Origin: Ficedula albicollis
Taxonomy: Eukaryota; Chordata; Aves; Passeriformes; Muscicapidae
Assembly: GCF_000247815.1 (NCBI RefSeq)
Contig: NC_021676.1
Span: 7,022,793-7,086,792, forward strand
Direction: 5' to 3'
DNA length: 64,000 bases
The translations under genes and the position numbers were made by a program. Shown piece by piece: positions 14,349-27,650 of the stretch; within the stretch, counting starts at the first letter, position 1; each line of letters starts with the position of its first letter. Below the pieces are notes generated by a model. That model had not been told where the DNA came from. It saw only the letters and a program-made list of their open reading frames with translations, and ran no database searches.

Positions 14349-17300
14349 GTTTCAGGGCTCAGCTTTTGTTTGCATTTGTGCTGTTGATAATTGTTCCCTG
14401 TTTTCATTCATTAGTAATTATGTCTTTAAAGATTTGCTGAAATCCATCAGTGGGCCTCTGGTAAGGGGCTCATGCATTGCTTCATCAAGACAACCTCCAG
14501 GTGATGTTCTCATGTATTTCTACACAACTTCATGCATTTGATAATTCAGCAATGGGGACCAAAACCCAAGCAGAGACCACTGCCACAGCTCTGTCATCCT
14601 CCCCCTGCAGCAGCAGAGGGACAGGCAGTACTCCCTGCTACAGACAGAGCTTTTCAGTGAAAAATTGTACATCTTCAGAAAATGCAACTCCATTGAATGA
14701 AGTGCGTGTGGAAACATCGCTGTCCCAGCAGAGAAAGGTGCAGAAGGACACAAGAGCCCTTCCTGGGCTGCCAGGAGACTGAGTGCAGCACAGCCTCCTT
14801 ATCCTGCCTCTCTCAGGCACAGCTGGCACTCCACGAGAGCCCCAGGCTCCATCACCTCAGAAATGACACCTCTGCTCCACAGTGCCCTGGCAGGAGGTGA
14901 CTCCAAAAGTCCAGTCCTGACCTGCTTAAGATGGGGACACTTCAGGGCAAAATAATGCCAGAGTCCAAATTTTCAACCTCCTGCCCCAGGTATATTTCAG
15001 AAGAGGGTGAGGTTTTTCCAAGCCTTTTCTCCAGCCCCTGGAGCAGCAGCAGGGAGAGGCTTGGCCTGTCAGTTCTCCTGTCTAACCAGCTGCTCAGAAC
15101 CAAGCCTTACCTACAAATCAAGCATCTCATTTTCCCCACAATCCTGTCACAGGGAGAAGTTTCCAGGATGGGGGGATGGCCGAGAAGGCCACCCTTGCAG
15201 CATCTGAACCCACCCCAAGGCTCTCCAGCCCACGGTCCCACGAGGAATATCACTGCCATACTTCCAGGAATTGTAAATCCCTGTCTCAGCAGGCAGCTTC
15301 ACACACCACCCCCTGCAGGATCTCATTTACAAGGCAAAAGCTGTTTGGCAGAACAGCTCCCAGAGCATCCAGTGCTGGTGGAGCAGACAGCATTCCTGCC
15401 TCTGGCTCCCTTTCCACCCGGCTGCTCCGGCTCAGGCACCGCCGCTGCTCCAGGGATGAGCTCATCGCTATTTCAGCTTGGATTTGCACTTGGCAACCTC
15501 CCTGGTAACCAAAACAAGTTACTCCTTGGTTTATAAGAGAGGTATTGGTTGTTTGGTTCAGTGTCTAGTGGAGCACACAGAACTTCCCTGCACTAGAGCA
15601 GTGGGACAGGCTGGGAGGGCAGGAGGTGCTCACAGCAGAGCTCTGGAGGTGGCAGAGGGAAAGAGGAAAGCTGCTTCGACATGGAACTGAGCAGAGGAGG
15701 TGTGAGGCACTGCTTTCACTCACACACACCACTGGTGAGCCTTTATGGCAGCCCCCTGCCACCCCAAACAAGTGTTACATCCTCTCCAGCACAGCAGAGT
15801 GACCACAGGGATGCTGTTTGCAATCCTTTCCAGCCAAAAATCAGCAAATCTTTCCCCAAACAGGAATGGTGTGTCCCTCACCCACTGCAAGAAACCCACT
15901 CTACTCCAGGGACAGATCCAGAGTCAAAGTTTCCACCTTTGGCTATAAATCATTAAGGTGATAATGGCAAAAGAGAGAAGGGAATATTGTGGCAAGGTGT
16001 GGATGACAGGTTTTAGCATCCACCAAAGCAAATCCAGACAGAATTTGACAGATTTGCATCCCCACTGGGTGCCCTTGTGCTGCTGTGAGGTGAACATGGG
16101 CTGCTCTCCAATCCTGATCCCACTCTGGCACCCTGGCCATTTCCAGAGGCAGCACTGAAATAAATTAGACATCAAGTGGCATTCACCTGGCAGGCTCTTT
16201 CCAGGGGAAGCATGACTGGCTTTCAGTGGGCAGAGCAAGAGTAGACAAGAAAGTGTATTTGCATCTGTGGAGTGAAATACATAGCTCTGTGTATTTTTAA
16301 AATTAGATGAGACCAGACAGAGAGAGGGAAATCCTTGCACACTGGGCTGTTCATTAGGGCCTCTCCAGTACTGTTAGAAGCAAGATCACATCAGGTCAAT
16401 GTTTAGAGATCTCCAGGGAATTTCTAAATGGAAGCAAAGCCACTCAATCTCCAGATTACTATCTCAAATTACTCAATCAGGACCACACACCTGGGTTCTG
16501 GAGGTCTGTGTTTGCATTCCCTCAAACCACTGACTGCCCTGTGGTTAATGCTGTACCAAAGAGCAGGACATGGTGCCAGGCCCCTGGAATGCTCTCAGGA
16601 TCCTGACACTGTGGGATCTTCAACTGAACAGGCATCAGTCAGAAACTCATCAAACTCATCCACTGGATGAGGTGAGTCAAGCTAGAAAAATCTCTGTAGC
16701 ACACAGCAAGAGCACTGTGAGTGCACACAGCTGTCCCAAGGCAGCAGTTTCCTGGGATGTGCAGCCCTGGGATGACACACCTACCAGGAATTTTAAAGAG
16801 CTCTTTGCTATCTCAGTGCAAGGAGAAGAGGGGAAAACCAAGAGGCACAGGATGAAGTGGAAAAGGCTCAAGAGTCCAAAAATGAGACAATAAGACAGAA
16901 GCTGGGAAGGGAGGCAGGCAGTGCCTCAGAAGTGACTAATTCCAAACCTTTGCTCCAGTGTTTATTATAGAAAAGAACAGATAAGAAAGGCTGATGGCAA
17001 CAACTGCCAGGGGCAGCCAGTCCCAAGGTAAACAAACAGCAAATGCCTTGGGAGCAGCCTGCCAAGTCCAGATGGTTCCCACATCTTGGGGCATTTCTTT
17101 AAAAGAAAGGACATTATTTTCTCCCACCCCAGCATCCTCCAGCAGTGTGGGGGCTGTATTTAGGGTAGTGGCATGGTTAAGGGGATCTTTGGTCAGAGAC
17201 CACTGGAAGCACATGAAAACTGAATATTCCCATATGAGGGCTTTGAGGGAGAGCTGGGAGCCAACTCCCTGCAGGAAAGTCAACTAACAACCACTGTGGG

Positions 17301-18750
17301 CTGGACCAGTCATGGCTTTAGTGTGATGAACCATTTCTATTTTTCTTAGCAGAAGAAGAAAGGCATGTCCAGCACTCTGGTTCATATGAGAGAGCTTTGG
17401 AGGATTGAGTGGATTTTTTGCTCAGTCCAAGCAAAACAAGAGCAATTCTTGCTCTGCCAGAAGCTCTGAACTCCTCTGCAGCTGAGAGCTGGTGTAACAC
17501 AAGAACCCTCACACTCTGGGACAGCTGCTCAAGGGACCTTGAAGCAAAATAGGTGGATTATAAATCCCTGTACCAACTGTGCCTCTCTGCAGGAGTCCCT
17601 TGGCATATGGAGCACACACAGTTTCTTGTGAACAGGGGTCTTTCTAAACCCATCATTTCAGCAGACAGACACCACTGGAGCCAGCCAGTATTTGATTTGA
17701 AGTTCCTCCATGTCAAAGCTTCATAAAGCATGTATGTCTTGAAGACCTTCTTGAAGACTTCCTTCATCAAGACCTTGATGTCTCGAAGACAACTGGGAGG
17801 ACTTCTAGCAGAGAAAGTTTTCTATTCCCTTCAGTCATTTTAGCTATTTTTCCTGTTATTTTCCTCCCCATCCGCGTCACAATAGAAGCAGAAGAACAGA
17901 TTCATTTCACCATAGCTCTGCAGTTCACCAAGTAAATTGGCTCTGAAACATTTTGATCCAAACTATTAAATCTTGAGCTATACCTGTTAGACAGCCTCTT
18001 GTGAGGCAGATTTTAGTCTCCTCTTTTCCATTCAACTCATTTCCCCTTTCAAGGGATGGAAAAGGATTAGAAACAAGGAAGCCAAAAAGCTGCCCTGCAG
18101 TGCTTCTTCCCAGCAGAAATAGTTTTCCCCTGTTCTCCATTAGATGTGACAAGTGGCATTTTATATTTGATCCCAACAGGTCACAAATGCAGCCCTGTCC
18201 CATCACTTTCAATCCCTCAGTTCATGGCCCTTGGCTGCCAGCTCACACCCCAGACAGCTCTGCAGGAGGGATGCATCCCAAACACCACCAATCACTGGGG
18301 TCGCCTCAAGGAGCAGAAAAATGATGAGGCACATCTGTGGAACAAGTGGGTCTTCTAAAAACATCAATCCAAAGTCAAGAGGGTTTGAACTTCTTATTTA
18401 CAAAAAATAATGCAACTCTGTAACAGCATCCAAACCAAAATTGTAACTCTGCCTGAAAGTTTCCAGGCAAAATAGCTGCCCTTCCACCCTGGACTGCAGC
18501 TCCAGGAGCTGCCAGGAACCCTGCCCTAGCTCTCCAACTTCTTCAGGGAACTCTAGCTCAGCCTTTTTTGAAAGAGTGCTTCCAATCCTGTCTGTACCAT
18601 TCCAGCATGGCTATAATGCAATCCTTGCCCTACTTTGATTTTCTCCAAAGCCTTAAATGCGATTTTAGCCCTGGCTTGCAGTGGGACACAAAACCCCATT
18701 TCCCATCTATTCTGATGGAGATGAACAAGCTGGAGAAGCAGAAGAGAAGG

Positions 18751-18783
18751 ATCCATCCATCCATCCATCCATCCATCCATCCC
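18751..18783. repeat. (ATCC)n microsatellite
   Basis: Eight consecutive ATCC units. Confidence 0.95.
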
Positions 18784-20189
18784 TTTGTCCCACTGAAAAT
18801 GCCACAATCTCCTGCTCTGAGAGGAGGGATTTGCTTTGGCAGCATTATTGGCACTACACAACCCTGAATCACTCTGGAATTATCAAGGGCCTGCTCCTGC
18901 CTCAATGTGTGCTGCAGGGAGGGCAAGCACAGCCCCATCAAGAGTTTTTCTGTGGCTTTCCAAAAGCAGCTTGGAGCAGAGCAAAGCCTTTGCAGGAAGC
19001 ACTCAGAGCAGTAAAATGAACCATTTCTGGTAGGAGAGTTTTGCCTACAGGCCTGGGGAGGTTTTGCAGAGAGGAATGCTCATCACACACCAGCCTAAAC
19101 CTCTTGGCTTCAATTCATTCCTCCAGAAACCACCTGGGGTGATATTCCCAGAGCTGGCTCTGGGCTGCTCAGCTGCAGAAAGTCCCAGTTAAAGCACAGT
19201 GGGGAGAGGAGCAAGCTGGGCTGTGTTCTGTCTCTGAACACCAGGGAAACCCCAATCCCTTGGTCCTACACCCAGGCAAGTGGCTGCAAACTGGGTTTTA
19301 CTGGACCCAAAGGCAAAAGAACTGAAGCCAGTTCTTTATATGGCACAGTCCTTCCAAAGCCACACTGCAGAAGTAAAAATGCATTTATCTAAATAGCATA
19401 TAATTCTTTAGAGTCCCAGTGTCTGTCCCAGGTCTCTTTCTTCCTCCAACACTCCCTCTGCCAAAATCAGACATGAAATGGCTGATCTCAGACATTTCTG
19501 CTTTGTTGGTTTCCCTGTCTGCATTTCTATAACAGAGAAATGAAATAAAAAGAGATCCCAATGAATCAAGCTGTAGTATTTTGACTTACAATGAATTTTT
19601 TTTAATGAAATCACAGGTCAGTTCTGGGAAGGTTTACTACATAGACATGATTTCTATTACCTTTTCAGGTAAAAGTGAGTCCACCCTGCTGAAGGTATAG
19701 AATTGAATCTGAAATCTCAGCTTTGCTACCTTTGCTCTCCTGCCAGCAGGGCACAAGGTGACAGTGGCTGGGGACCGTGATGGTGACAGGCAGGCAGTGG
19801 CTGCTTGGCTCAGCTCTCCACACATCTGCATCTCTGTGTGACCCTTGTGGGGTCACAGCACCAGAGCCTGCCCGTGGCTCTCCAGGGAGCTGCTCTGATA
19901 TAGGAGCAATCAAATCAAAACCAATCCAAAGCCTGAGCAAGCTTTGCACCTTGCTGGTGGTGAGGCTTTTCTTGCTGCATTTAATGCCACTGGGACTTCA
20001 GGACTAAGCAGCACCACAAAAAGGGAAATGATAACACAGGCTGGGGTGATCCTTGTCTCATCAGCAAAGATCAGAGGAATTTTCCACCTAAATTCCCCAA
20101 TGATGGTGAATAAACTTAAGAGAACATGATTCATGCAGGCTGCTGCTGAGGGGACAGTATTATTCCTGGCTGACATCTGCCTCTGCCCC

Positions 20190-20671
20190 CTTTTGTGAGA
20201 CCTGCAGAGCTGCAGGCAGCCCTGGGTCCCAGCACAGGGAGCTGATGGAGCACATCCAGAGGAGACAAGGATGATGTGCCCTGGGGGGTGGAGCATCTCT
20301 CCTTTGGAAAGAGCTGGGATTGCTCAGCCTGAAGAGGAGAAGGCTCTGGGAAAGCCTTATTGCCATATGGGATTTCAGTACTTCAAGGGGGCTCACAAGA
20401 TAGATGGGAGCAAACTTTTTATCAGGGCCTGCTGCAACAGGACAAGGGCAAAGGTTTTGAACTGAAACAGGTTAGATGTAAACTAGATACAAGGAAAGAT
20501 ATTTTTACACTGGTAAAACCAGTAAAACACTGGCACAGATGCCCAGGGAGGTGGTGGATGCCCCATCCCTGGAAGTGTTCGTGGCCAGGTTGCTCAGAGC
20601 CCTAGAGGAAGATGTCCCTGTGGAATAAGTGACCTTTAAAGGTCCCTTCCAACCAAACTATTCTGTGACAC
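20190..20671 (+). mobile_element. CR1 LINE, 5'-truncated 3' end
   Basis: Contains in order the well-known CR1 blocks: ggattgctcagcctgaagag, aaagccttattgc, tttcagtacttcaaggggg, tggtggatgccccatccctg, then ggtcccttccaacc and attctgtgac. The reading frame of the reverse transcriptase end is broken, so it is an old dead copy. Confidence 0.92.
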
Positions 20672-22534
20672 AAAAGGAAGTTGCTTCTTGGGGGCAAAGA
20701 GGTCAGTTCCTTAAAGCTTTTGTTACATCCTAGTGCAATGGGTGTGGAGTGCAAGCCATATTCATGTGATAAGGATTTAGATAACAGATTAAATGCATCC
20801 CACAGCATCACTTCCCCATCCATGGACATGAACAGGGACCTGACCAGGCTCCCCCAGCTGCTTCCTACCATATATTTGGATTTTCCATCCAGGGTACAGT
20901 CCGATGGAAAAGCTGCTTCCGAAATAAAGGCCAGCCAAGACAGGCAGGAGAGTGTTTATTTTCAAGTGTTGGAGTACCCTAAACATTGCCTCCCTTTGAG
21001 CAGCTGCCACTGTTTACATCCAAGCAGAGAATTATACCAGCATACAGGGAGACAAGCCATAGCTCACAGGGGGAAAAACTTCTGTTAGAAACAATTCAAG
21101 GGCCCAATCCTAAAAACCTTCCCCAGCCAAAATTCCTGAAGAGCAGTGAATGTCAGAAACCAGCTGTAAAATCCCAGCCCTGAACTCGTTCCTCAGAGCC
21201 ACAGTCCAAAATCTGAGCAACTGGCTTTCTGCTGCACTGAGATCTGGAGGGGTTTGGGGTTTTTTGCACTTGTGGTGCCAGCTCTGAAACACCTACCCAC
21301 ATTTTTCTCTCAGGTATTAGTCAAGAAGGAATTTTTATATACTGAACTCCTTAAGGAAAAATTAGGAACTGGTTTGTATTCAAGAATGCTGTGTTTGGGA
21401 GAAAGAAGGGAAGGGTGTTGTCACTAAAGCATGTGGGTGCTTTTATCATTACAAAAGAAAGTTGAAGTTTCAAAGCCATATTTGGTTGCTTGATCAGCTA
21501 TTTGTTTTGTACATCATGACTTAAGCATTTAATCAGTTTCCTTTTGGAAGTTTTTTTGTTGTTGTTTTTAAAAATCACTCTTCCTCTCAAAACAGGGTAA
21601 TAGGCTATTTGGTAAGTGGATTGTTTCTATAATTTTTCCCATTTCACGTGCTAAATTTCAGTAGTTTAAAGAATAATCACATCCCATTCTCAGCCACAGA
21701 CAGGCTCCTGCTTACACAACACGAACTGGACTCAAATCCCATTCATTAACTTATCTTTTGACCAGTTACTAAAGAAAAGATTAATGACAGAAACTCCCAT
21801 CTTACAAACACATGGGCAAATACAACTTCACTGATGCAAGTGACTTCGCAAATCTATATTGATACAGAGGTGCAGCATTTGTACAAAGCTAAAGGTGTTT
21901 GCATTCTCATGGGTGCAGCTGCAGGAACTCTGCAACTGCCTGATATTCCATAATACACAAAGAGGAAAGCATGATAATTATTAGGTAAGAGCCTGCATTT
22001 CCATATTCCCCAATTCTCTTACTGCCAGCCTGCTCCCAGGATTGTTCCTCACATCACCTGAGAGCCCACAAAACAGCCTCTGCTTTAGTTATTTCCTGCC
22101 CAGCACTCATTAAAAGAGGCACAGCTGATCACCTGCCCAGGAAAGCACAGAGCTGACAGCTCTTACACGGCTCAGTACCGCTGCAAATGCTCCCCAAGCA
22201 CCAGTTCAACTTGAAAGATAAGAGAAAAGTTGGATTTATACCCCAATGTTTCAATGCAACCACTTTCCAGGGGGGAACATGCATATCAGAGAAAGAGGAT
22301 GCAAGAGAAATCAGGAGCAAGAATGTAGATAAATCCCATTTCCAAAACAAGCAGCTCCTGAGGTTAACTCTGTGAACCATGGAGAAGTCGCTTGCTGGAG
22401 ATTGTTTCAAAAGTACATTCCACACTCACAGGCTTCCCTCTCCTCATCCCTGCTCTCACAAACCCTTCAGAGCAACCGCGAGGCAGAGAAAAGACCAACA
22501 GCAGCCCTGAAATCCAGATATTCAAATGTACGGG
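20672..22534. other. No gene recognised; AT-rich, single copy
   Basis: 21.3-22.0 kb is AT-rich and free of repeats I know. If the promoter at 22.9 kb is real, this is the start of its first intron. Confidence 0.5.
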
Positions 22535-22760
22535 AAGGGTGGGACGGTGGAAGGGTGAGAGGCTGGAAGGGTGGGAGGCTGAAACTCTCCGTGCCCTGCT
22601 GGGCGAGAGGATGCTAGGCAGGGAGAGAGGGAAAAGAGGGAGGGAGGGGGAGAGAGGGGAAAGAGGGGAAAAAGAGGGGGAAAGAGGGGGGAAGGGAAGG
22701 AAAGGGGGGGAAAGGGGGAAAAAGGGGGGAAAAGGGGGAAGAAGGGGGACACGGGGGGCT
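22535..22760. repeat. G-rich polypurine tract
   Basis: Nearly pure purine on the plus strand from about 22617 to 22748, built of GGGA and GGGGGAAA-like units, with looser gaagggtggg repeats before it. It lies just downstream of the candidate first exon on the minus strand and could form triplex or quadruplex structures. Confidence 0.85.
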
Positions 22761-22768
22761 GTGCTCAC

Positions 22769-22860
22769 CGTCTGCAGGAGAGCCCGGGAGCTGCAGGCGC
22801 AGGCAGGGATGCAGGAGCGCTGCGGGACGGACACGGGGCAGCGCCTTGGGCCGGGATGTC
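22769..22860 (-). other. Candidate noncoding first exon (possibly FHL1)
   Basis: On the minus strand about 90 bases, CpG-rich, from the expected start 25-30 bases after the TATA box to ctctcctgcagacg|gtgagc, a strong donor. No ATG-led frame of note. Assignment to FHL1 rests only on gene order: in other vertebrates FHL1 lies next to SLC9A6 on the same strand. The LIM-coding exons are not visible in 1-22.7 kb and would lie to the left of the window. Confidence 0.4.
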
Positions 22861-22885
22861 CAGCGGGAGAGACTCGGCGCCCACA

Positions 22886-22892
22886 CTTATAG
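22886..22892 (-). promoter_or_regulatory. TATA box of a minus-strand promoter
   Basis: Minus strand reads CCCCGCTATAAGTGTGGGCGCC: a TATA box in a GC-rich context, unusual for this otherwise AT/GC-balanced intergenic DNA. The sequence upstream of it is a poly-A/poly-G run, so the true upstream promoter may be missing from the assembly. Confidence 0.5.
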
Positions 22893-22906
22893 CGGGGAGG
22901 TGCATG

Positions 22907-23008
<102 letters not shown>

Positions 23009-23019
23009 GAAAAAAAAAA

Positions 23020-26000
23020 GTTAGTCCAGCCCAGCCCAGCGATCCTGCCCAGCAGATGGAGGTGGGGAGCTCCTCCCAGGGTCACTGCAGCATCCATGGG
23101 GGAAAAGCCCAACCTGTGACGGCACTTTGGCGGCACTTTGTTGCGAGGGTCCCCACAACACAGCGCTGTCACTGGAGCCATGGGGTGCAGCAGGCTGGAA
23201 CAGCTTCTCTGCCCCCAAAAAGTGCCGGCAGCTGCACTCCCAGACAAGGAAAATGAGGCACAAAGTCTTTGCAGGAGGATGCCTCACCAGGGTCCTGTCC
23301 TGTCCTAAAGACCCTCTCCCAGTGCTAAAGGCTTTCCTGAAAGCTCAGTTGTACATCACATCCAGGTTCATAGACAGAGTTCATAGACAGGACATAAAAT
23401 GAACTGCAGGGATGCATTTCAAGTGAGAAGTCACAGGGAGGGAGGGGACCCAGCTGAAAAGAGCACAGAAAAAATTATGCCAAAAGAGGAGCATTTTCTT
23501 CAAAGCAGACATGAAAAAAGTTCTGTCAGGCAGCAATTAATTCCTACTTTAAATAAATCTTCCTGCCTGTGCTGCACCACACCAGAAAAATCTCACAACA
23601 TTCACATTTGTTTTCTTTTCTCCCTTTCTCCATCCCTTATTCTTTCTATATTCTTCTGACCTTATCCCACTTTCTTCCATTCTTCTGCTGCTGGATACAT
23701 GGCCCAGCAAGTAACTGAGTTTGTTTTTTAACAAGAGGTGCTTTTGTTGGAGCTCTTGCTCTACCAACAGGCTTTTGTGGTGCCTTGGAGAGTCACCACA
23801 GAGCTCCTGACTAATGGCAGGAGAGGCTGGTAGGTGTCCTGGACACAGCATCTGCATCCCTGGAAAGCAGACCATTGCACTTGGGCCAAGGAATTTCTCT
23901 TTGTTAGTAAAACACAAACATTGTGTAAGAGCAAATACACTCTCTTTATAAAAACATTCATATTTTTCTGTGTCTCTGTTCATTCAACAGGTGAGTCCCA
24001 CAGATTCCTCCAACACTGCATCATCCATATTCACAACATCCCTAGCAGGGACAAGAACACTGGGCTGCCCTCAGCTTCAAGGCTCAGTCTGCCACCACTT
24101 GCCAAAAACAACTTCAGGCACGCATAAAACACAGATGTGAAACACCAACATCATTTATCACCGTGGACTGAGGTTTACACTTGATTTTCAAAGGAATCCA
24201 AATACCCATTTCCAGCTAATTTTTCCAACAGCTCTCCCAGCAAGCATAAAGCTTACTCACTATTAGCTGGAATTTTCTCTAATAGCTGCCATGAGCCATC
24301 AGACTTACAAGAACATTAGCAGAACCCCCCTGCCCCTAAGGTGTGACGTTTGTTATATATTTGCAGCTGCAGAGCTCTAGGATTCATGAGTAACAGCAGA
24401 GATGAGACCCATCAAGGATGGGACATTCAGGCACAGCATTCCCAGTTTCCTAAATCAAGCCAAGAGCTCCAGAGTTCAGAGTGTGAGGATAAAAAGATAA
24501 GCCAGGTGTTGCACAACTGCAGGAGAACATCCCCAGGAAAAAATACCCTGCAGGCAGCTCCTGTGGGGTTTTTTCCTTCAAAAGAAATTCTCCTGCCTCT
24601 GGCCATAAATAGAAATAGGAGGAGAGAGGAGAGGGAAGGGCACTGCTGCAGGGGAGTCAGTGCTGATGGAGTCCCTTCACCAGGGACCCCACAGGAGTAT
24701 TTGGGGACTAATCCTGCACCTCTGCAGTTGCATCTTGGAAGATTCTCCATCCTGGAGAAGCACAAGTGCTCTGATAAATGCCTGACAATAGGCACTTGCA
24801 GCCCAGCAAGCATCCCAACTGCAGGGAATGTCATCAGGCTGCTACCAGGATCCTCTGCCTCTTATTTTAAGTATTAGATGCCTCCCACATACAACACAAA
24901 CTGGAGATTTCGAATCCTAAACACCATCAAAAACAACTCCTAGGCAGCACATCTGCCAGCTTAAAAAGTAGCAGCTAAAAAATAAATTAATGTATTTTAT
25001 GTGGCTCTCACTGGTTACAGCAGAGCAGACTGTTATTTGAGTAATTCATTGCTCTCATTGGGTTGCAGCTCAAGGCCTCATCCTGCAATTGCTGCATCCT
25101 TTAGATCCCTGCTGGATTCACCACCCATCCCCATGTGCACAGTGCCACATCCAGAAAAAAAAAGAAAGCAGAATAAAGGTCTGCAAAGGCACGTGGCACA
25201 GAGCAAGTGCTTTATCCCATCTTCAGTGTGGCTGCTCCTGCCAGAAAGTGAGTGTGTGCAGGACCAGGCCTTAAATCAGACCTTAAAATGACCAGTATAC
25301 CTGACAGAGAAGAATTTAAGCACTCCAAAGCTTGCACTTATCACAGCAGCAGCTTTATTCTGTTTGGAAAAGGGCACTGGATGATTTAGAGAGCAAGGAC
25401 AGCACATAGCAAGAGTCAAGGAACAGGCACTGGGGCACTGCCACATTACAGATATGGTAGAGCACGATAAAAATCTCTGCCAAAGCACTGGATTAAACAA
25501 GAATAAAGTGCAAGAATGACACAACTCATTGCAAAGGACTGAGTCAACCCTGAGTCAATCCCTTGCTACCACCAGTGCTTGCTAAGGAAGATAATCAATT
25601 ACCCTGCAAATTGATTTTTGGCAAACACAGTAAATAAATCTAAAGAAAAGGACTCCAATGATCCAATATATCCCTGACTAGTTATCCAAACAAAATTAAC
25701 TATAAGCAGAAGCACTCAAAACTGAGTTGGTTGAATTACTCACTCAAATCTAACTGCTAGGAAACTTTATTTGGAGATGGTAGAGCTTGCAGAGGGTGTG
25801 GGGAGGCTGCTTCCAAGAAATCCCAAGGGCAGGACACCCCTAAAACCAAGGGCTCACCCCAGAGCAGGAATCTTCTGCAGCAATAGAGAAAAAGATGTGT
25901 TTTGATTCATCCTTTGGATCTCTGTGCTGGTTCCATTACATCCCTCTGCAGCCACAGAGGGGGAGCCCTCCCACACTGTGGGGTTTGGTTTTGGCAGTGG

Positions 26001-27477
26001 GAGGAAGCCAGTGGATCTTGGGGTGGATTCAGGCAGAATGCCCTTCCCGTGCCCCAGGGGTGGGTTTGGCTGTCCTGCCTCCCACACGCCAAACTGGGGC
26101 TGGGTGTGACACATCCTACCCATGGTGTCCCCCAGCCAGGGCTGACAGTGGTGACAATCACCCTGTGTGACACACAGCCGCCCCACCCACCTGCCCTAGG
26201 TGGGACACCATGGCCACACAGAGCCACAGCAGCAGAGAAAATCACACACAACCCCCCCGGAGCCCTCCTCTCCCAGTGAACCACCCAGCCCTTCCCTCAG
26301 CCACCTCAGCTCTAGGTGAAAATAATCACCAATCCCCCTCATTAAAGTGATTACCATTCATTATTCTCTCTCTGCCCTTTGTGCAAAACAGCTGGGAAGG
26401 CTCTTTTCCCCTCCCAACAGCCCAAAACAGCTGGAAAAGTTCTTTTCCCCTCCCAACAGCCCAAAACAGCTGGAGAGGCTTTTTTCCCCTTCCAAGCTGC
26501 AGTCTGAGTGATGCGGCTATTTTGGGCTTAAGGTACCATCACAAAACCCTCCTGACTCCCTATCCACACTGACTCCCAGCGTCACTGCCCTGTTAATTCC
26601 CTAATTGACAGGCTCCATCCTCCTTTCACCACACAGCCACCTGCTTTCAGCAGCCTCTGAGGGCAGGAAGCCTTCCCAGCAGAGGCTGGCTGCTCCTGTG
26701 ACATCCATGCCCCTGGCTGTGCAGGAGTCCTTCGTGCCCTGTTTTGGATGGGTTCCTTTCCCACTGGAATGTAAAACATCCATGGCTCTCACAGAGCCTC
26801 GCAGCTGAAAGGAGAACTATCATGTTGGAAAGCTGATCCCTTTTCTGTTTTCAGCCCCAGGTGCACACCTTGCCCCACAGTGAGTCATTTCAAGAGATCT
26901 GAGGGAGAGGAAAAAGAAGAAAATAGGGAAAGAGATCCATCAGATTCCACACCCTCAACCATCCCACCGTTCTGCTGCCCTGGGGGATAACTGGTGGCCA
27001 GATGGAGCCTCAGCCCTGCAGGCAGCTGGAACTCACCTGACATCAGCCAATTTCCTCTCAGCCATCAGCACAAAGTCTCCAGGCAGGCAAAGTAATGGAA
27101 AAGCTGAAACACTTCAGAGTCATTCCTCTCTGGGAGTAAAGGAGGGGCTGTGGAAGGTTTGGAACGGTGTGGTTAAAGCATTAGTGATGCAAAGGCTTTT
27201 CCATGGAGTTTAAACACATAGCACACTGCTTCCCAAACTGATGCAAAGGAGAGCATCACAACCTGTCAGCCACACACCATGGGCTGTGATCCCCAGTGGG
27301 AGCAGCCAGGCTCCAAAAACCAGACATCTCTGTGCTTCTGCTGCACTTCTTCCTATCAGTGTGGGTTGGAAATCACACACATGCAAGGGAGTGAGGGTGA
27401 AGTTATTGAGGGGCATCAGTGGATTCCTCTTCATCCCTTGTTGAGCAAACCAGAAAAGGACCAAGTTGTCCTGGACT
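23020..27477. other. No gene recognised
   Basis: 23.02-23.3 kb remains GC-rich and is the shoulder of the CpG-rich promoter area. The rest has only short overlapping frames. Contains the 39-bp tandem repeat at 26384. Confidence 0.55.
26384..26497. repeat. 39-bp repeat, three units
   Basis: Units at 26384, 26423 and 26462, each starting caaaacagctgg and containing cttttcccct(c/t)cca. Confidence 0.93.
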
Positions 27478-27650
27478 CAGGTTGCACCATGGGAGGTTTA
27501 GATTGGATATTAGGAAATAGTTCTTCGCTCAAAGGGTGGTCAAACATTGGAGCCACTGTCCCTGGGAGAGCTCAAAAACCATATAAGTGTGGTGCTAGGA
27601 GACATGGTTTGGAGCTGGGATTGGCAGTGCTGGGTTAATGGTGGGACTCA
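27478..27650 (+). mobile_element. CR1 LINE 3' fragment, old
   Basis: Contains gggaggtttagattggatattaggaaat, ttcgctcaaagggtggtcaaacattgga and ggcagtgctgggttaatggt, diverged forms of standard CR1 3' blocks. Confidence 0.8.

Larger units (their letters stand above)
13531..20189. other. No gene recognised
   Basis: Noncoding-like sequence on both strands. Contains the 65-bp duplication at 14220 and an (ATCC)n run at 18751. Open frames near 14.9-15.5 kb are overlapping on both strands and not family-like. Confidence 0.6.

Noticed and set aside
1..22700. Search for FHL1 LIM-domain exons on the minus strand
   Set aside because: No frame with the expected Cys/His spacing was found; the exons are probably left of the window. 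A short exon could still have been missed by eye.
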